A stretch of DNA of 31,577 nt from Pelargonium nanum (lineage: Eukaryota; Streptophyta; Magnoliopsida; Geraniales; Geraniaceae): the NCBI GenBank assembly GCA_036897485.1, contig JAYMTF010000695.1, positions 1 to 31,577 on the forward strand, read 5' to 3'. Of this stretch, positions 13,217-23,912 are shown in pieces. The number at the start of each line of letters is the position of its first letter. Within the stretch, counting starts at the first letter, position 1. Under the pieces are notes generated by a model. It was given only the letters and a program-made list of their open reading frames with translations. It had not been told where the DNA came from and ran no database searches. Both the position numbers and the translations under genes were made by a program.

Positions 13217-13593
13217 TCTCATTTATTGACATTTATGGGATTTTTGTAAGACCCTAGGCGCAAGGGCAGAGGGTTCCGAGACTGACATAATTGAACGACT
13301 TCGAGTTATGGAAGCCGGTTCCTCCCTTCATTGATTGTGACTCGCGTCGGCTACTTGGGATGTGTTTACTCACTTGGAACACTTTTCCGTATACAGTCTC
13401 TAGTTTCTGCATTATCACTCCACTACCTAGTTGCTTCAGTTCGTCAGGCGCACGAATTCGGCTTCCTGCTTGAATTCTTATCTTGGTTTAGCTTTCTTTC
13501 TTTAGCTAGTTTTGTACTTTTATTCGACCCTCGGGTCATTATAATAAAAGGTACCGCTTGCTTATCAAAAAAAAAAAATCTCATTTATTGACA
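13217..13593 (+). mobile_element. 5'-truncated LINE-like (non-LTR) insertion with 15-bp target duplication
   Basis: The 15-mer TCTCATTTATTGACA occurs perfectly at 13217-13231 and again at 13579-13593. Between the copies lies a GC-richer insert of about 347 bp that ends in TAATAAAAGG...TTATC and a run of 12 A (13567-13578). A poly(A) tail directly abutting one copy of a direct repeat is the signature of target-primed reverse transcription. Short open frames inside (13291-13473, 13331-13591) look incidental. It is most likely the 3' end of a plant L1-type LINE; a SINE or processed transcript cannot be excluded. The perfect duplication suggests a fairly recent insertion. Confidence 0.75.
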
Positions 13594-14126
13594 CATTATT
13601 TTGTACAATCATAAATTTTTGCTCATATGTCTGTTTTTTTTTTTCCTTTTGCAACCCGTTGAAGAATTATTAAAACGAGTCTATTAAGTACTTAGGGTGA
13701 CGTCTGATAATCTATTTATTATTTAATATCAATTTAGCTTATTACAACACAAGGATACGAGTTACCAAAAAAAATGTATCATTAACTAACTTTTTTCTCT
13801 TCATCAAAATAGTAAGGAAGACAATTTTTGTGAAACAAGGAGATTATAATTTGTTATAACTGTCATAAAAACATTGTTAATAAGTCAAACATAATTTACA
13901 TAAATAATTCAATTAAGCTGTTTATTTTTAGTATAGTCTACCATTAAAATGAAATGGCTAGAATATAAACAGCACAGCAGCAAAACAGAAGAAGTTGTAA
14001 CAAAAAACACAAACTGAATTTACATAACAGCTACAAACAGAGTGTTCCAATTTTAGAACCCTCAACCAAATATGTTACTAAACCTACTTAATTAGCATAA
14101 TCTCTTTTACATATAAACTAAAATGA

Positions 14127-17036
14127 CCAACCTCAGTTTCATTCAATCTCCATTTCACCAAAATCTTCCACAAAAATCGAACCGTAGTACCACATTTTGT
14201 CAAATTTGCTCCGTTAGAACCCGAGGGCGCCGCCACCCCCTCCGCCGTCAAATACAAGCTTGATCAGACCACCCTGAGCAACCTCGTAAAAGACAAAGAC
14301 CTCGACCGTCTCCGAACATTAGGCGGCGTCGAGGGTGCCGCTGCGGCCATAGACACCAATGTCGAGTCCGGCATTAATGGCGATGATCTTGATCACAGAA
14401 TCGCTGCTTTTGGTTCCAACACGTACAAGAAACCGCCGCCAAAAAGCTTCTTCTATTTCGTGTTCGAAGCTTTTAAGGACCTCACTATTTTAATCCTCAT
14501 GGGTTGCGCTTCTCTCGCTCTCATTTTTGGAATCAAGAAACAAGGTTTCCAAGAAGGTTGGTATGACGGCGGCAGCATTTTCGTCGCCGTCTTTCTCGTC
14601 ATCGCCGTCTCCGCCGTTACCAATTACAAACAGAGCAGACAGTTCGACAAGTTGTCCAACGTCAGCAGCAATATTCAGGTTGACGTTGTCCGGAGCGGGC
14701 GGCGCCGCCAGGTTTCCATCTTCGACATTGTTGTCGGAGATGTCGTTTTCTTGAAGATTGGAGACCAAGTCCCCGCCGACGGGTTGTTCTTGGACGGACA
14801 TTCTCTGGAAATTGACGAATCCAGCATGACAGGTGAGAGCGACCATGTCGAAATCGATAAATATCAAAACTTGTTCTTGATTTCTGGTACTAAAGTGGCG
14901 GATGGATACGGGAGGATGGTGGTTACTTCCGTCGGAATGAGCACGACTTGGGGTGAGATGATGAGCTCAATCAGTCGCGACATCGACGAGCAAACGCCAT
15001 TGCAGGCTCGGCTCGACAAGCTCACCTCTGCGATTGGTAAGGTTGGTTTGGGTGTAGCTTTTCTGGTTCTTGTAGTGTTGATGATTCGTTACTTCACCGG
15101 GAACACGCGGGACGAGAATGGAAATCCGGAGTACATTGGGAGCGAGACTAAGGTCAATGACATTATTAATGCTGTGGTGGCAATTGTGACAGCTGCTGTG
15201 ACCATAGTTGTGGTTGCGATTCCGGAAGGCTTGCCTTTGGCCGTCACGCTCTCTCTCGCCTTTTCGATGAAGAAGATGATGGCGGATCAGGCCATGGTTA
15301 GGAAGCTCTCCGCCTGCGAGACCATGGGCTCTGCCACCACCATTTGTACTGACAAAACCGGCACTCTCACGCTCAACCAAATGAAGGTGACCAAGTTTTG
15401 GTTAGGCCAAGATTTTGTGGAACATAGCTCTTACTCTTCAATTGCTTCAAATGTTGTTGAATTGCTCCATCAAGGCGTTGGTCTCAACACTACCGGTAGT
15501 GTTTACAAGCCTGAGACGGGACCTGAATACGAGTTCTCTGGAAGTCCCACAGAGAAAGCAATTCTTTCATGGGCTGTCTTGATGCTGAAGATGGACATGG
15601 AGGCATTGAAGAATAGTTGCACCATTCTTGCTGTTGAAACCTTCAATTCGCAGAAGAAACGAAGTGGGGTTTTGGTAAGAAAATATGATGATGGAACCAT
15701 CCATGTGCACTGGAAAGGAGCCGCGGAGATGATCCTAGCTATGTGTTCGAGTTACTGCGATGCTACGGGAAATGTGATAGATTTCAATGATTTTGATCGA
15801 GAAATGTTCGAAAAGATAATTCAAGGTATGGCCTCTAGCAGCCTTCGCTGTATCGCTTTTGCTCATAAGAACGTTTCGGAATCAGGACTTGGAGATAGGA
15901 ATGGCACCGAAAAGATCGAAGCAGAGAACTTGACCCTTTTAGGTTTGGTTGGCCTTAAAGACCCGTGCCGGCCCGGGGTGAAACAAGCTGTGGAAGATTG
16001 TCAATTTGCTGGAGTGAACATCAAGATGATCACAGGTGACAATGTGTTCACAGCCAAAGCTATAGCCACTGAATGCGGGATCATCAGGCCAAATCAAGAC
16101 ATGACTGGAGCAATCGTGGAAGGCGTTGAGTTCAGAAACTACACGCCCGAGGAGAGACTGGACAAAGTAGATAAGATATGCGTGATGGCAAGATCATCTC
16201 CTTTCGACAAACTTCTCATGGTACAATGCTTGAAGCAAAAGGGACATGTGGTTGCAGTCACAGGAGACGGCACAAATGATGCTCCCGCTTTGAAAGAAGC
16301 TGATATAGGACTTTCTATGGGAATTCAAGGCACTGAAGTAGCCAAAGAGAGCTCAGATATTGTCATCTTGGACGACAATTTCGCTTCTGTCGCGACCGTT
16401 CTGAGGTGGGGAAGGAGTGTTTACAACAACATCCAAAAGTTCATACAGTTCCAGCTCACTGTCAATGTAGCAGCACTAGCAATCAACTTTGTAGCAGCAG
16501 TCTCAGCGGGCAACGTCCCGTTAACTGCAGTGCAGCTATTGTGGGTGAACCTGATAATGGACACATTAGGAGCTCTAGCCCTTGCAACGGAGAGACCGTC
16601 CAAGGACCTGATGAAGAAGCCGCCGGTGGGTAGGACAGAGCCACTAATCACCAAAATCATGTGGAGGAACCTACTAGCACAAGCAGTGTACCAAATAATT
16701 GTGCTCCTAATCTTGCAATTCAAAGGCAAATCGATCTTTGGGGTTGATGGGAAGGTGAAAAACACGTTGATCTTCAATTCTTTTGTAATGTGTCAAGTGT
16801 TTAACGAATTCAATGCGAGGAAGCTGGAGAAGAAGAATGTGTTCAAGGGGATACATTTGAACAAGTTGTTCTTGGGAATCATATTTGTGACAGTGGCGCT
16901 TCAGGTGGTAATGGTGGAGTTCTTGACCAAATTTGCAAATACAGAGAAACTGAGTGTGGTGCAATGGGGGATTTGTGTAGCAATTGGAGCAGTGTCGTGG
17001 CCGCTTGGTTGGGCTGTCAAGTTCATACCTGTTTAG
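14127..17036 (+). CDS. ACA12: Autoinhibited Ca2+-ATPase, ACA12/13 type, N-terminus incomplete (no in-frame ATG)
   Basis: A single intronless frame of 969 codons follows a TGA at 14124-14126. It encodes a type IIB P-type ATPase that exports Ca2+ from the cytosol, probably at the plasma membrane. Visible parts: TM1-2 (about 14450-14640), the actuator motif SMTGES (about 14823-14840), TM4 PEGLPLAVTLSLA (about 15223), the phosphorylation motif DKTGTLT with Asp at 15351, nucleotide-binding KGAAE (about 15715), the hinge TGDGTNDAPALKEAD (about 16260) and TM5-10 to KFIPV at the end. Intronless structure and close similarity fit the ACA12/13 clade. The frame has no ATG before 14502, which lies inside TM1; an alternative GTG at 14460 is also too late. 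Similarity clearly starts upstream (from about 14199, VKFAPLEP...). The nearest ATG, 14123, is in another frame that stops at 14261. About 50 residues typical of the family, including the calmodulin-binding helix, are missing. Pseudogene, sequence error or non-AUG start are all possible. The symbol is by similarity. Confidence 0.85.
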   Translation, partial: PTSVSFNLHFTKIFHKNRTVVPHFVKFAPLEPEGAATPSAVKYKLDQTTLSNLVKDKDLDRLRTLGGVEGAAAAIDTNVESGINGDDLDHRIAAFGSNTYKKPPPKSFFYFVFEAFKDLTILILMGCASLALIFGIKKQGFQEGWYDGGSIFVAVFLVIAVSAVTNYKQSRQFDKLSNVSSNIQVDVVRSGRRRQVSIFDIVVGDVVFLKIGDQVPADGLFLDGHSLEIDESSMTGESDHVEIDKYQNLFLISGTKVADGYGRMVVTSVGMSTTWGEMMSSISRDIDEQTPLQARLDKLTSAIGKVGLGVAFLVLVVLMIRYFTGNTRDENGNPEYIGSETKVNDIINAVVAIVTAAVTIVVVAIPEGLPLAVTLSLAFSMKKMMADQAMVRKLSACETMGSATTICTDKTGTLTLNQMKVTKFWLGQDFVEHSSYSSIASNVVELLHQGVGLNTTGSVYKPETGPEYEFSGSPTEKAILSWAVLMLKMDMEALKNSCTILAVETFNSQKKRSGVLVRKYDDGTIHVHWKGAAEMILAMCSSYCDATGNVIDFNDFDREMFEKIIQGMASSSLRCIAFAHKNVSESGLGDRNGTEKIEAENLTLLGLVGLKDPCRPGVKQAVEDCQFAGVNIKMITGDNVFTAKAIATECGIIRPNQDMTGAIVEGVEFRNYTPEERLDKVDKICVMARSSPFDKLLMVQCLKQKGHVVAVTGDGTNDAPALKEADIGLSMGIQGTEVAKESSDIVILDDNFASVATVLRWGRSVYNNIQKFIQFQLTVNVAALAINFVAAVSAGNVPLTAVQLLWVNLIMDTLGALALATERPSKDLMKKPPVGRTEPLITKIMWRNLLAQAVYQIIVLLILQFKGKSIFGVDGKVKNTLIFNSFVMCQVFNEFNARKLEKKNVFKGIHLNKLFLGIIFVTVALQVVMVEFLTKFANTEKLSVVQWGICVAIGAVSWPLGWAVKFIPV

Positions 17037-19066
17037 GAAAAACCATTTCTTTGTTATTTCAACGAGACGAACTGGATTTTCAAGATCAAATAATTGGATT
17101 TGATATTTTTTAATGCAACACTTTTCATCTGATTATTTGAATGAAATTAACACGTTCTTCTGATGATTTGAATAATCCAGTCCGACAAAATGTTATGCGT
17201 AAAATCATATATGTTTGGACTATTCTTAACATTTTTACTTCTCCACAACAATCAAATTGTACTTCCGTTTGAAATCAACCCAAAATTTAAAGAAGAGTAG
17301 AGCGTAATGTGCACTTGGTCCCTCCTCATGTCGTGGGTCAAGATTAACAGAGATATATAGAGCTTGTAAAAGGGATTTCAAGGTTTCACGATCCACACAT
17401 AATAGATTTATTTAGACATAGATTAATAGAAATCGAATACACAAACAAATAACTCATAAACATCATTCTCATTCCAAATCTATGATAAATCTCATATTTT
17501 GTGACATAAAGTAGAGTTACAAAAATTACAAGGAATAAATGGATTCAACAAAGATGATTCTTTCTTCTTCAAACTCTAATATTCTTCTCCAAACTCTCAA
17601 CACTCAAGGAATAAATGAATTCTATCAACTTTTTCTCTCTCTAAAAGCTAAAACTCTCAAAAGTGGCTGAGAATACCTAAAAATGAAGAAGCCCTTTCAA
17701 AAATCGGACAAAAAAGAGAGTTAAAAATTCTCCCAAAAGTGACTAAAAACACGTCATCAACACCAAAGTCGCAACTTTGTGTCCTGATGCTCCTGGGAGT
17801 CCAACTCTGAATTTCTTAGATTATTTTCGCACAGTTGCGACTTTGCTTTAGAATCGTCTTGTGATGAACTTTTGAGTGCCTAAGTGACATCAGAATGATG
17901 TGTGTGACCACTTGTTGGAAATCTTGAGAAGTTGTCTACAAATCTTTTGAAGACTTAAACTTCACCATGAATCATTTAGGCTGAGAAATTACTGATTTAC
18001 CCGCCATGTATCTATTAAAACGGCAAGTGTTCTAACTACTTGGCTCCTGAGTACTCCTTGTTAGTTTCTAATGCTTTCCTTGTTATGTATCATGCGGTAT
18101 CTGATAGTGTAAACACTAAAACACGCACACGATCAAAATATTCAAATAATAATGCGTAAATGCGTCAAGAAAACACCAAAACTAAGAAAGATTTACATTT
18201 AAGCACATATGATCTAGATTAACCAAAAACATGAAAACAAATGTAAAATATGATGCAAAAAGACAACAAATGTACCCAAAATGATGGCGAATAATTCGTT
18301 GTTTGATATAGGTGTTGATGGATCTTTCCCCAATGGAGCAATCATAGATCTTCCCATTCTAGTAAAATTGTGTTGATTTGTTTAAGGTTACATTGTCCGG
18401 CTTACAAATTTGTGATTTCACACAACATCCAACACAACTAATTTCATATTGCATTAATTTACATTAGTATCAAAGTCTTTGTGAATTCGACAATTTAGAT
18501 TTATGGAAAATCTAATGGGCACTCTCAGTTTACTTGTCAAAGACATGTCTAGAATAGTGAGCTATAGTTGGATTATCTTAACATGTTTGAGAGAGCATGT
18601 GAACATGTTATGTTGTCTGTTCAAGTGAGACTTGGCTTCCTGTCATGCCCGAACACGAAAATCTCATTCCCAACATGTCTATGAATTCTTTGAAGATGTT
18701 CTAAAATTAGCGACTCATTCGAACTTCTGATATTGAGTGTCAGCGTTGTGTTCGAGCTCTATGTGTCAATCCGTCATTCACTTTATCTGATTTTTGTAAT
18801 AGCATCACTGGGCTTAATAAGATGCAATTATTCCATTAAATAATTTTTTTAAATATATATTTAGCTGTCTGATACTACAAGAAAAGGAGAAGGGAATTAA
18901 TTATACTGTGTCGTTTTCATTTTCCGTGAGAATGGCAAGTACAGTAATTTATAGTAAACAGTAAACACCAAACTAAACCAAAGCAATCCTGAAACGGAAA
19001 GATTAGAACTTTGCTTGGTGTTAATTACAAACAACACAACAGAAGAAGAGGACTCGACTCGACTCG
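17037..19066. other. Gene-free stretch with weak repeat relics
   Basis: No coding region is supported. Visible structure: a perfect 12-bp inverted repeat CAAAGTCGCAAC (17764-17775) / GTTGCGACTTTG (17834-17845); a tRNA-like A-box sequence on the minus strand near 18020-18050 without a good B box; and a sequence near 18464-18477 resembling the primer-binding site of Copia elements. All are weak. The end forms the 5' flank and UTR of the p24 gene, with a GACTC microsatellite (three units, 19051-19065) directly before its ATG. Confidence 0.6.
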
Positions 19067-21758
19067 ATGATGGAGAAAGGAACGAAGGTGTGCATGTTGG
19101 TGATATCTCTGCTCTTCAGCTTCGCCAGCCATATCTCCTCTCTATCGGTCACCGTCAGCGACGTTGAATGCGTCTACGAGTACGTTCTTTACGAGGGCGA
19201 CACTATTTCCGGCAACTTCGTCGTCGTCGATCACGACATCTTCTGGAGCTCCGACCACCCCGGAATCGATTTTGTCGTAAGCCCCCTCGATTGGTTTCAA
19301 TCCTATTCCCTCTTGATCTGCTACGATTTCTCTTTTCATTTTTGGATCTATCTAATTATACTTCAAATCTGCAATGCGTTTTTACTTGGGAAATTTTTCG
19401 GTGTTTTGGTGAATTCTGATAATAATAAATGAATTGCTGGGAAATTGAAAATATTTCTTCAATTAGGAAATCGAGTTTGGGGTTTTAGAACTCATTCTGA
19501 TTCTATGTTTGGTTGCTGAGAACCTTTAATGAAGGAATTTGGGTTTATAGAATTTTGAATTCTATTCTATACTACATTTGGATGGAAGCATTTGAAAATG
19601 GAATTGAATATGGCCTTCTCAATCATCGTTTTTACTCTTGCAACATTCACAAATCCACAATCAAGGTTATAAATATCTCTATACTCGCCCTCTATGTATA
19701 ATATGAGTTGTCTAAACCCCATTAATTATTTTTGGCTTGACATCTTAAATCCCAAAGCTTTTCTCTCCATCCAAAAGCAACCTAGGTGTATATGATGAGA
19801 TTCCTTGATTACAAGTTTCCACCTTATTTGGTTTTAACTTATAATAGCAAATATATTATTCTAAATTCTTTGATGTACATTTTAATGGAGGAACTGGAAT
19901 TGTCTGTCTAGTTAATTGTTATCTATGCTTCTTGGATTTCGCATGCATACAGTAATGTATATCATTTAATGTAATAATTCTCAAGCACCTTACTTTTCTG
20001 CTCTGGTTAAAGAACATGTATGTTTTTAACATCCGTGTTTATGTCAATACACAACCTCTGATTGTGAATGAGTCTGATATGGGTTACCAAAAACACAGTT
20101 TTTCAATTTGTAATGCTATGACCGTTTTTCCTTCATTTGCTTGTATGTCCTGATGTAAATATCATTTACGATGCAAATAACAAGATTGTAGAGTTGTGGC
20201 TGTCTCTGTGAAATAAAAAATTTGGAGTCACTATTTTTCTTTCAAATAAATGTAATATCATTGTAAAAGAACTGAGACTTTTCTATTGTAAGTGCTGCCA
20301 CTTTGACTTTTCCTGTCAGAGCAGTCATTTACCTATCCTAATTTCAAATTTTCATGCAGGTAACAACCCCGACTGGTAATACTATCCACAGTTTGAAGGG
20401 AACATCCGGAGATAAGTTTGAGATCAAGGCCCCGCGAAGTGGAATGTACAAGTTCTGTTTCCATAATCCTTACTCGACACCTGAGACTGTTTCTTTCTAC
20501 ATACATGTTGGGCATATTCCCAATGAGCATGACCTCGCGAAAGATGGTTCGTTCTATTCTCATTAACCTCTTGTTACCATCACTATATTCATATAATTTC
20601 AAAATGTGAATTGCTATTCCGAATCATAACTCCATGTTTTTGTGGCATGTTAACTGTTTCTCTATTATTTTTTTTCTCAGAATATGTTTGCAGCTTGTTA
20701 ATCTGATACATATTTAATCATCTCTAAGTATTCATGTTCACATTCTGTTGCAGAGCATTTGGACCCGATAAATGTTAAAATTGCTGAGCTGAGGGAATCC
20801 TTGGAGTCTGTCACAAGTGAGCAGAAATACTTGAAAGCACGTGATGCGCGGCATCGTCATAGTAAGTCTTCTCATTTCCTTGAAATAGGTGACAATGCAT
20901 TGCTATAGGGTTTTTTTTATATAATTTAGTTTCATCCCTAAAATGTTTGGTCATAGTTTTGTATGGTCAGATATTTCCTCGTAGTTTGGATGTGTCTTAT
21001 TGTTATCAGTAAATGACAGCAAAAATGTGCTTGTTCTTGATCAAACTATATCATCATAAATAATGGTAAAGGTTTCACCCATCTGATTGTGTAAGAAAAA
21101 GCATAATGTACATAATTTCATTTTTCTTATATAGTTGAACTAATATATATGTGGGATTTCATATGCAAGTCCCACATATGGAAGTAGACTGTAGGTACTG
21201 CGTGCAATTGTTAATTTGATCGTAAATCTTGAGTATACCAAGCACTGTTAGGTGTAATTGTCCTAGAAACCATTGCCTGTTTGTTTGAGTAGCAATATCA
21301 TCTCCCTATTTACCTAAGGATTGAGTTGATTGTTGGTAACATGGTGGGATTGGAGGGATTCGGTAGATTGAAAAACACCAACTGAACATGGTAACATGCA
21401 AATATGTGGTTTTGGATCCTCCCTTTCATTATTGAAGAATTTAGTTGCAATATCTAACTTAGCCATACTAGAGAATATTGTTCACCTATATTTGGTTCGC
21501 CTCCTGCTCATACGCCTCCTTTTCCATCAGTGACTACTGACTATTTTCTCTATGACTTTTTATATGAAAATTAAAGCCGGTTCTTGCTTATTTCTTTTTC
21601 ATCGTATATTTGTTTCTCCTGCAGCAAACGAGAGTACACGTAGACGCGTTATCTTCTACACTGTTATGGAGTATCTTTTGTTGGCAATTTCAAGCTTTCT
21701 TCAAGTAATGTATATTCGTCGCTTGTTCAGCAAGTCAGTTGCATATAATCGGGTTTGA
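19067..21758 (+). CDS. p24beta2: p24 family cargo receptor, beta subfamily (emp24/GOLD domain)
   Basis: Four exons give an intact 212-residue protein: 19067-19276, 20360-20546, 20754-20861 and 21625-21758. There are two adjacent ATGs (19067, 19070); the first is used here and either keeps the signal peptide. Order of parts: signal peptide (about 1-25, hydrophobic VCMLVISLLFSFAS), GOLD domain (about 26-125) with the paired cysteines in DVECVYEY and YKFCFHN, a coiled-coil segment (HLDPINVKIAELRESLESV...), one membrane span (about VIFYTVMEYLLLAISSFLQV) and a short cytosolic tail RRLFSKSVAYNRV. p24 proteins cycle between ER and Golgi in COPI/COPII vesicles as hetero-oligomers and help sort cargo. 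The tail ending AYNRV is what I recall for plant p24-beta2. The first intron is about 1.1 kb; all introns are GT-AG. Confidence 0.93.
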
Positions 21759-22517
21759 GATATGTCATTAGACAAGTGTTTCAAGTTTTGTTCCGTAGTT
21801 CAATGCTGAAACCTATCTTTTGTTTAACAAAAAGACGCTGATTCAAATTAATTATTTATTGCTTTACAATTACTTTTTGATTTGACACTAAGATGTTTGG
21901 CAATCATAGTCGTTCTAGAAATGAAATGAAATTAAAAGAAAAGAAGTGAAATTGAAATCAGTGTTTTGGGACAAGCGGTTGAGACGCTTAGGGTTACTTT
22001 GGACAAGTGATTCCAGTTCATTTGGTTCTAGCAATTTGATGATTTGGTTTTAGCAATGTGAGTGATGGCATCAGGAAAATAATGCTAGGATGTCATGTCC
22101 CACAACTATTGTGTGTTTCGGCGTACCTAACGACAACATACTAGCCACAACTCAAGCATTTTCACGTCCTATTATTTAGGGATCTTTTAAGATGATTTGG
22201 ACAACTTTAGAGTTTGTTTCGATTGGCGTTTTATGATACAAATATTGGGGACCACTCGGTGTGCCCCGGTTTCATGAGATTGCTCAAAACGCTTTGATTT
22301 GTTTGGGACCTTTTAGGCCACCTGAGTAGTTTGGGATTGCTCACACGTATCGAGTTATTTGGGATTTCTCAAGACACTATTTTATTCGAGACTACTCTGC
22401 AATATGAATCAATGTATGACCCAAGAAAGATAAACCCAATTTGGTAGCCTCTACTAGAGGCCTAAAGACACTCTCAATTGCTATGCACGATTAGTAAACA
22501 AGTGTTATAGCTCTTAG

Positions 22518-22741
22518 CAGGGATGGATGCACTAAGGCCAAATTGGGGGCAGCTGCCCTCACAAATTTTTTTAAAAAAATATGTCTTGTATTTATCCATG
22601 AAAACTCATATTTTTGTTTATATTGTTTGATAAAATTAAATTATTGCTCCCTCAATATTTTATTTTTTTGTCATAGTAGTTTGATGAAAAAAAATTTCTT
22701 ATAATTTGCCTTCACAAGACAGAAATTTAGATCCGTCCCTG
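22518..22741. mobile_element. hAT-type MITE (224 bp)
   Basis: The left end CAGGGATGGATGCAC and the inverted right end CAGGGACGGATCTAAATT form terminal inverted repeats. Next to the left end is a GGGGGCAGCTGCCCTC palindromic block, typical of plant hAT non-autonomous elements. The flanking 8-mers GCTCTTAG (22510-22517) and ACTCTTAG (22742-22749) match at 7 of 8 positions, fitting the 8-bp target duplication of hAT elements. The interior is AT-rich and non-coding. Confidence 0.75.
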
Positions 22742-23452
22742 ACTCTTAGACAATATACATGACATGTGCTTTACTCGATTTATCTTTGTTTTATCACCTT
22801 ATTTATTATGTATTTTTTCTGCCTTCAATTGTTAAAGGATTACCAATAATATCATTCTTGATTGGACGGCTAATGGGGTGTTCAAATTCAACCCGAGCAC
22901 TTTGGGTTGGGTTGGCTAGTACGTTCCATGGGCAGATAACCACTCATAAACACCCTAACTTGAAAATAAGAGTATAAAAAATTATTTTAGCGATAAATTA
23001 ACCGAATTAACATTTTTGTCTAACTATTCAAAAGTTTATAACATAAATCCCTTAAATGTTTTAAGATATGTTATTGGTAAGGAGATCATGAGGCTGCCAG
23101 GACTTTCCATACGTTTCTCGTTATCTCTGGCTAAACTTTGTATTGGAATCAGAAAAATGAAATTACAATTTGACACTTTAAAAAGGAATCAAACTCAATC
23201 AATCATGTCCATACTTCATCCCCCAACCAAATCATGTGATCGCTACATTTTCCCGTTAAAATGTCCACAGCATCAACAGTAATTTTGTAACAACACACTA
23301 TTGCTAGCAATTTCACAAATTATGTTTACAAAAAAAAAATCTAAAAAATAGAATCTTGGTAAGAAAGTAGGTGTATTGTAAATTTGTAATATGATATAAA
23401 ATAATCATATAATATTGCCTCTATTCCCGCAAAACTTTTGTTTTAAATCTCA

Positions 23453-23477
23453 ATTTTATTTTATTTTATTTTATTTT
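23453..23477 (+). repeat. (ATTTT)n microsatellite
   Basis: About five perfect tandem ATTTT units lie some 330 bp upstream of the TATA box of the aluminium-induced-like gene. Confidence 0.8.
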
Positions 23478-23804
23478 AGTACTAAAATCTACGTGCAGTG
23501 CAGCCCTGTCCTCCTCGCCACCGCCCATCTGCCACGCCATCAATACTGTATGTGGATAAGATCAGATTTGTTTTCTTTTTTTATTTTAAGTAAATTTACT
23601 CAAATACCCTCAACCCCTAGATTTTCTTCCGAGTCACCCTATCGTGTACAGAAAGTAATGTTTTTTACTCTTTTTTTGTGTGATAATGCCGTTTATGTGG
23701 GTCCCTCGAGGTTTGACTTCACCACATGTTGCGGGCAAGTTATAGAAATTCGATCAACTATCGAGGGCATTATCGGAATTAAAAATGCTGAGTCCAGAAG
23801 CTCG

Positions 23805-23813
23805 TATATAAAA
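23805..23813 (+). promoter_or_regulatory. TATA box of the aluminium-induced-like gene
   Basis: TATATAAAA lies about 100 bp before the ATG at 23913, so transcription should start near 23835-23845. The box sits inside a short inverted repeat, GCTCGT ... ACGAGC (about 23800-23821). Confidence 0.7.
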
Positions 23814-23912
23814 GCACGAGCTCAGATTCTACTCCTAACTCCGATTATCATCTTCATCTCCTGCTTTAATTATTTACAGTGACTTGTGATTTCCGATCAT
23901 CAGAAAAAAAAA

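Larger units (their letters stand above)
11929..14122. other. Intergenic: subtilase 3' flank to Ca2+-ATPase 5' flank
   Basis: Just after the subtilase stop there is a possible degenerate echo of a subtilase C-terminus (about 11965-12050; see findings). The rest is AT-rich with a LINE-like insertion (listed separately). I see no other gene. The 400 bp before the ATPase are AT-rich and do not encode the missing ATPase N-terminus in any frame I read. Confidence 0.65.
21759..23804. other. Intergenic: p24 3' flank to AILP promoter
   Basis: No gene is supported; the short open frames at 22759-23282 and 23415-23882 lack similarity I recognise. The stretch holds one hAT-type MITE (listed separately), a small inverted CAACCCG/GGGTTG sequence near 22890-22915 and an (ATTTT)n microsatellite near 23453-23477. 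Confidence 0.65.

Noticed and set aside
13291-13591. Two overlapping small open frames
   Set aside because: They lie wholly inside the LINE-like insertion and show no recognisable protein family.
17764-17845. Perfect 12-bp inverted repeat with a 58-bp spacer
   Set aside because: No flanking duplication, coding region or terminator context; it may be chance in AT-rich DNA, so it is only mentioned in the gene-free stretch.
18005-18060. tRNA-like sequence on the minus strand (GTAGTTAGAACACTTGCC)
   Set aside because: It resembles an A box, but the expected B box is replaced by GGGTAAATCAG; too degenerate to call.
22759-23282. Two consecutive small plus-strand open frames
   Set aside because: No similarity I recognise, no clear splice structure and AT-rich composition like the surrounding non-coding DNA.
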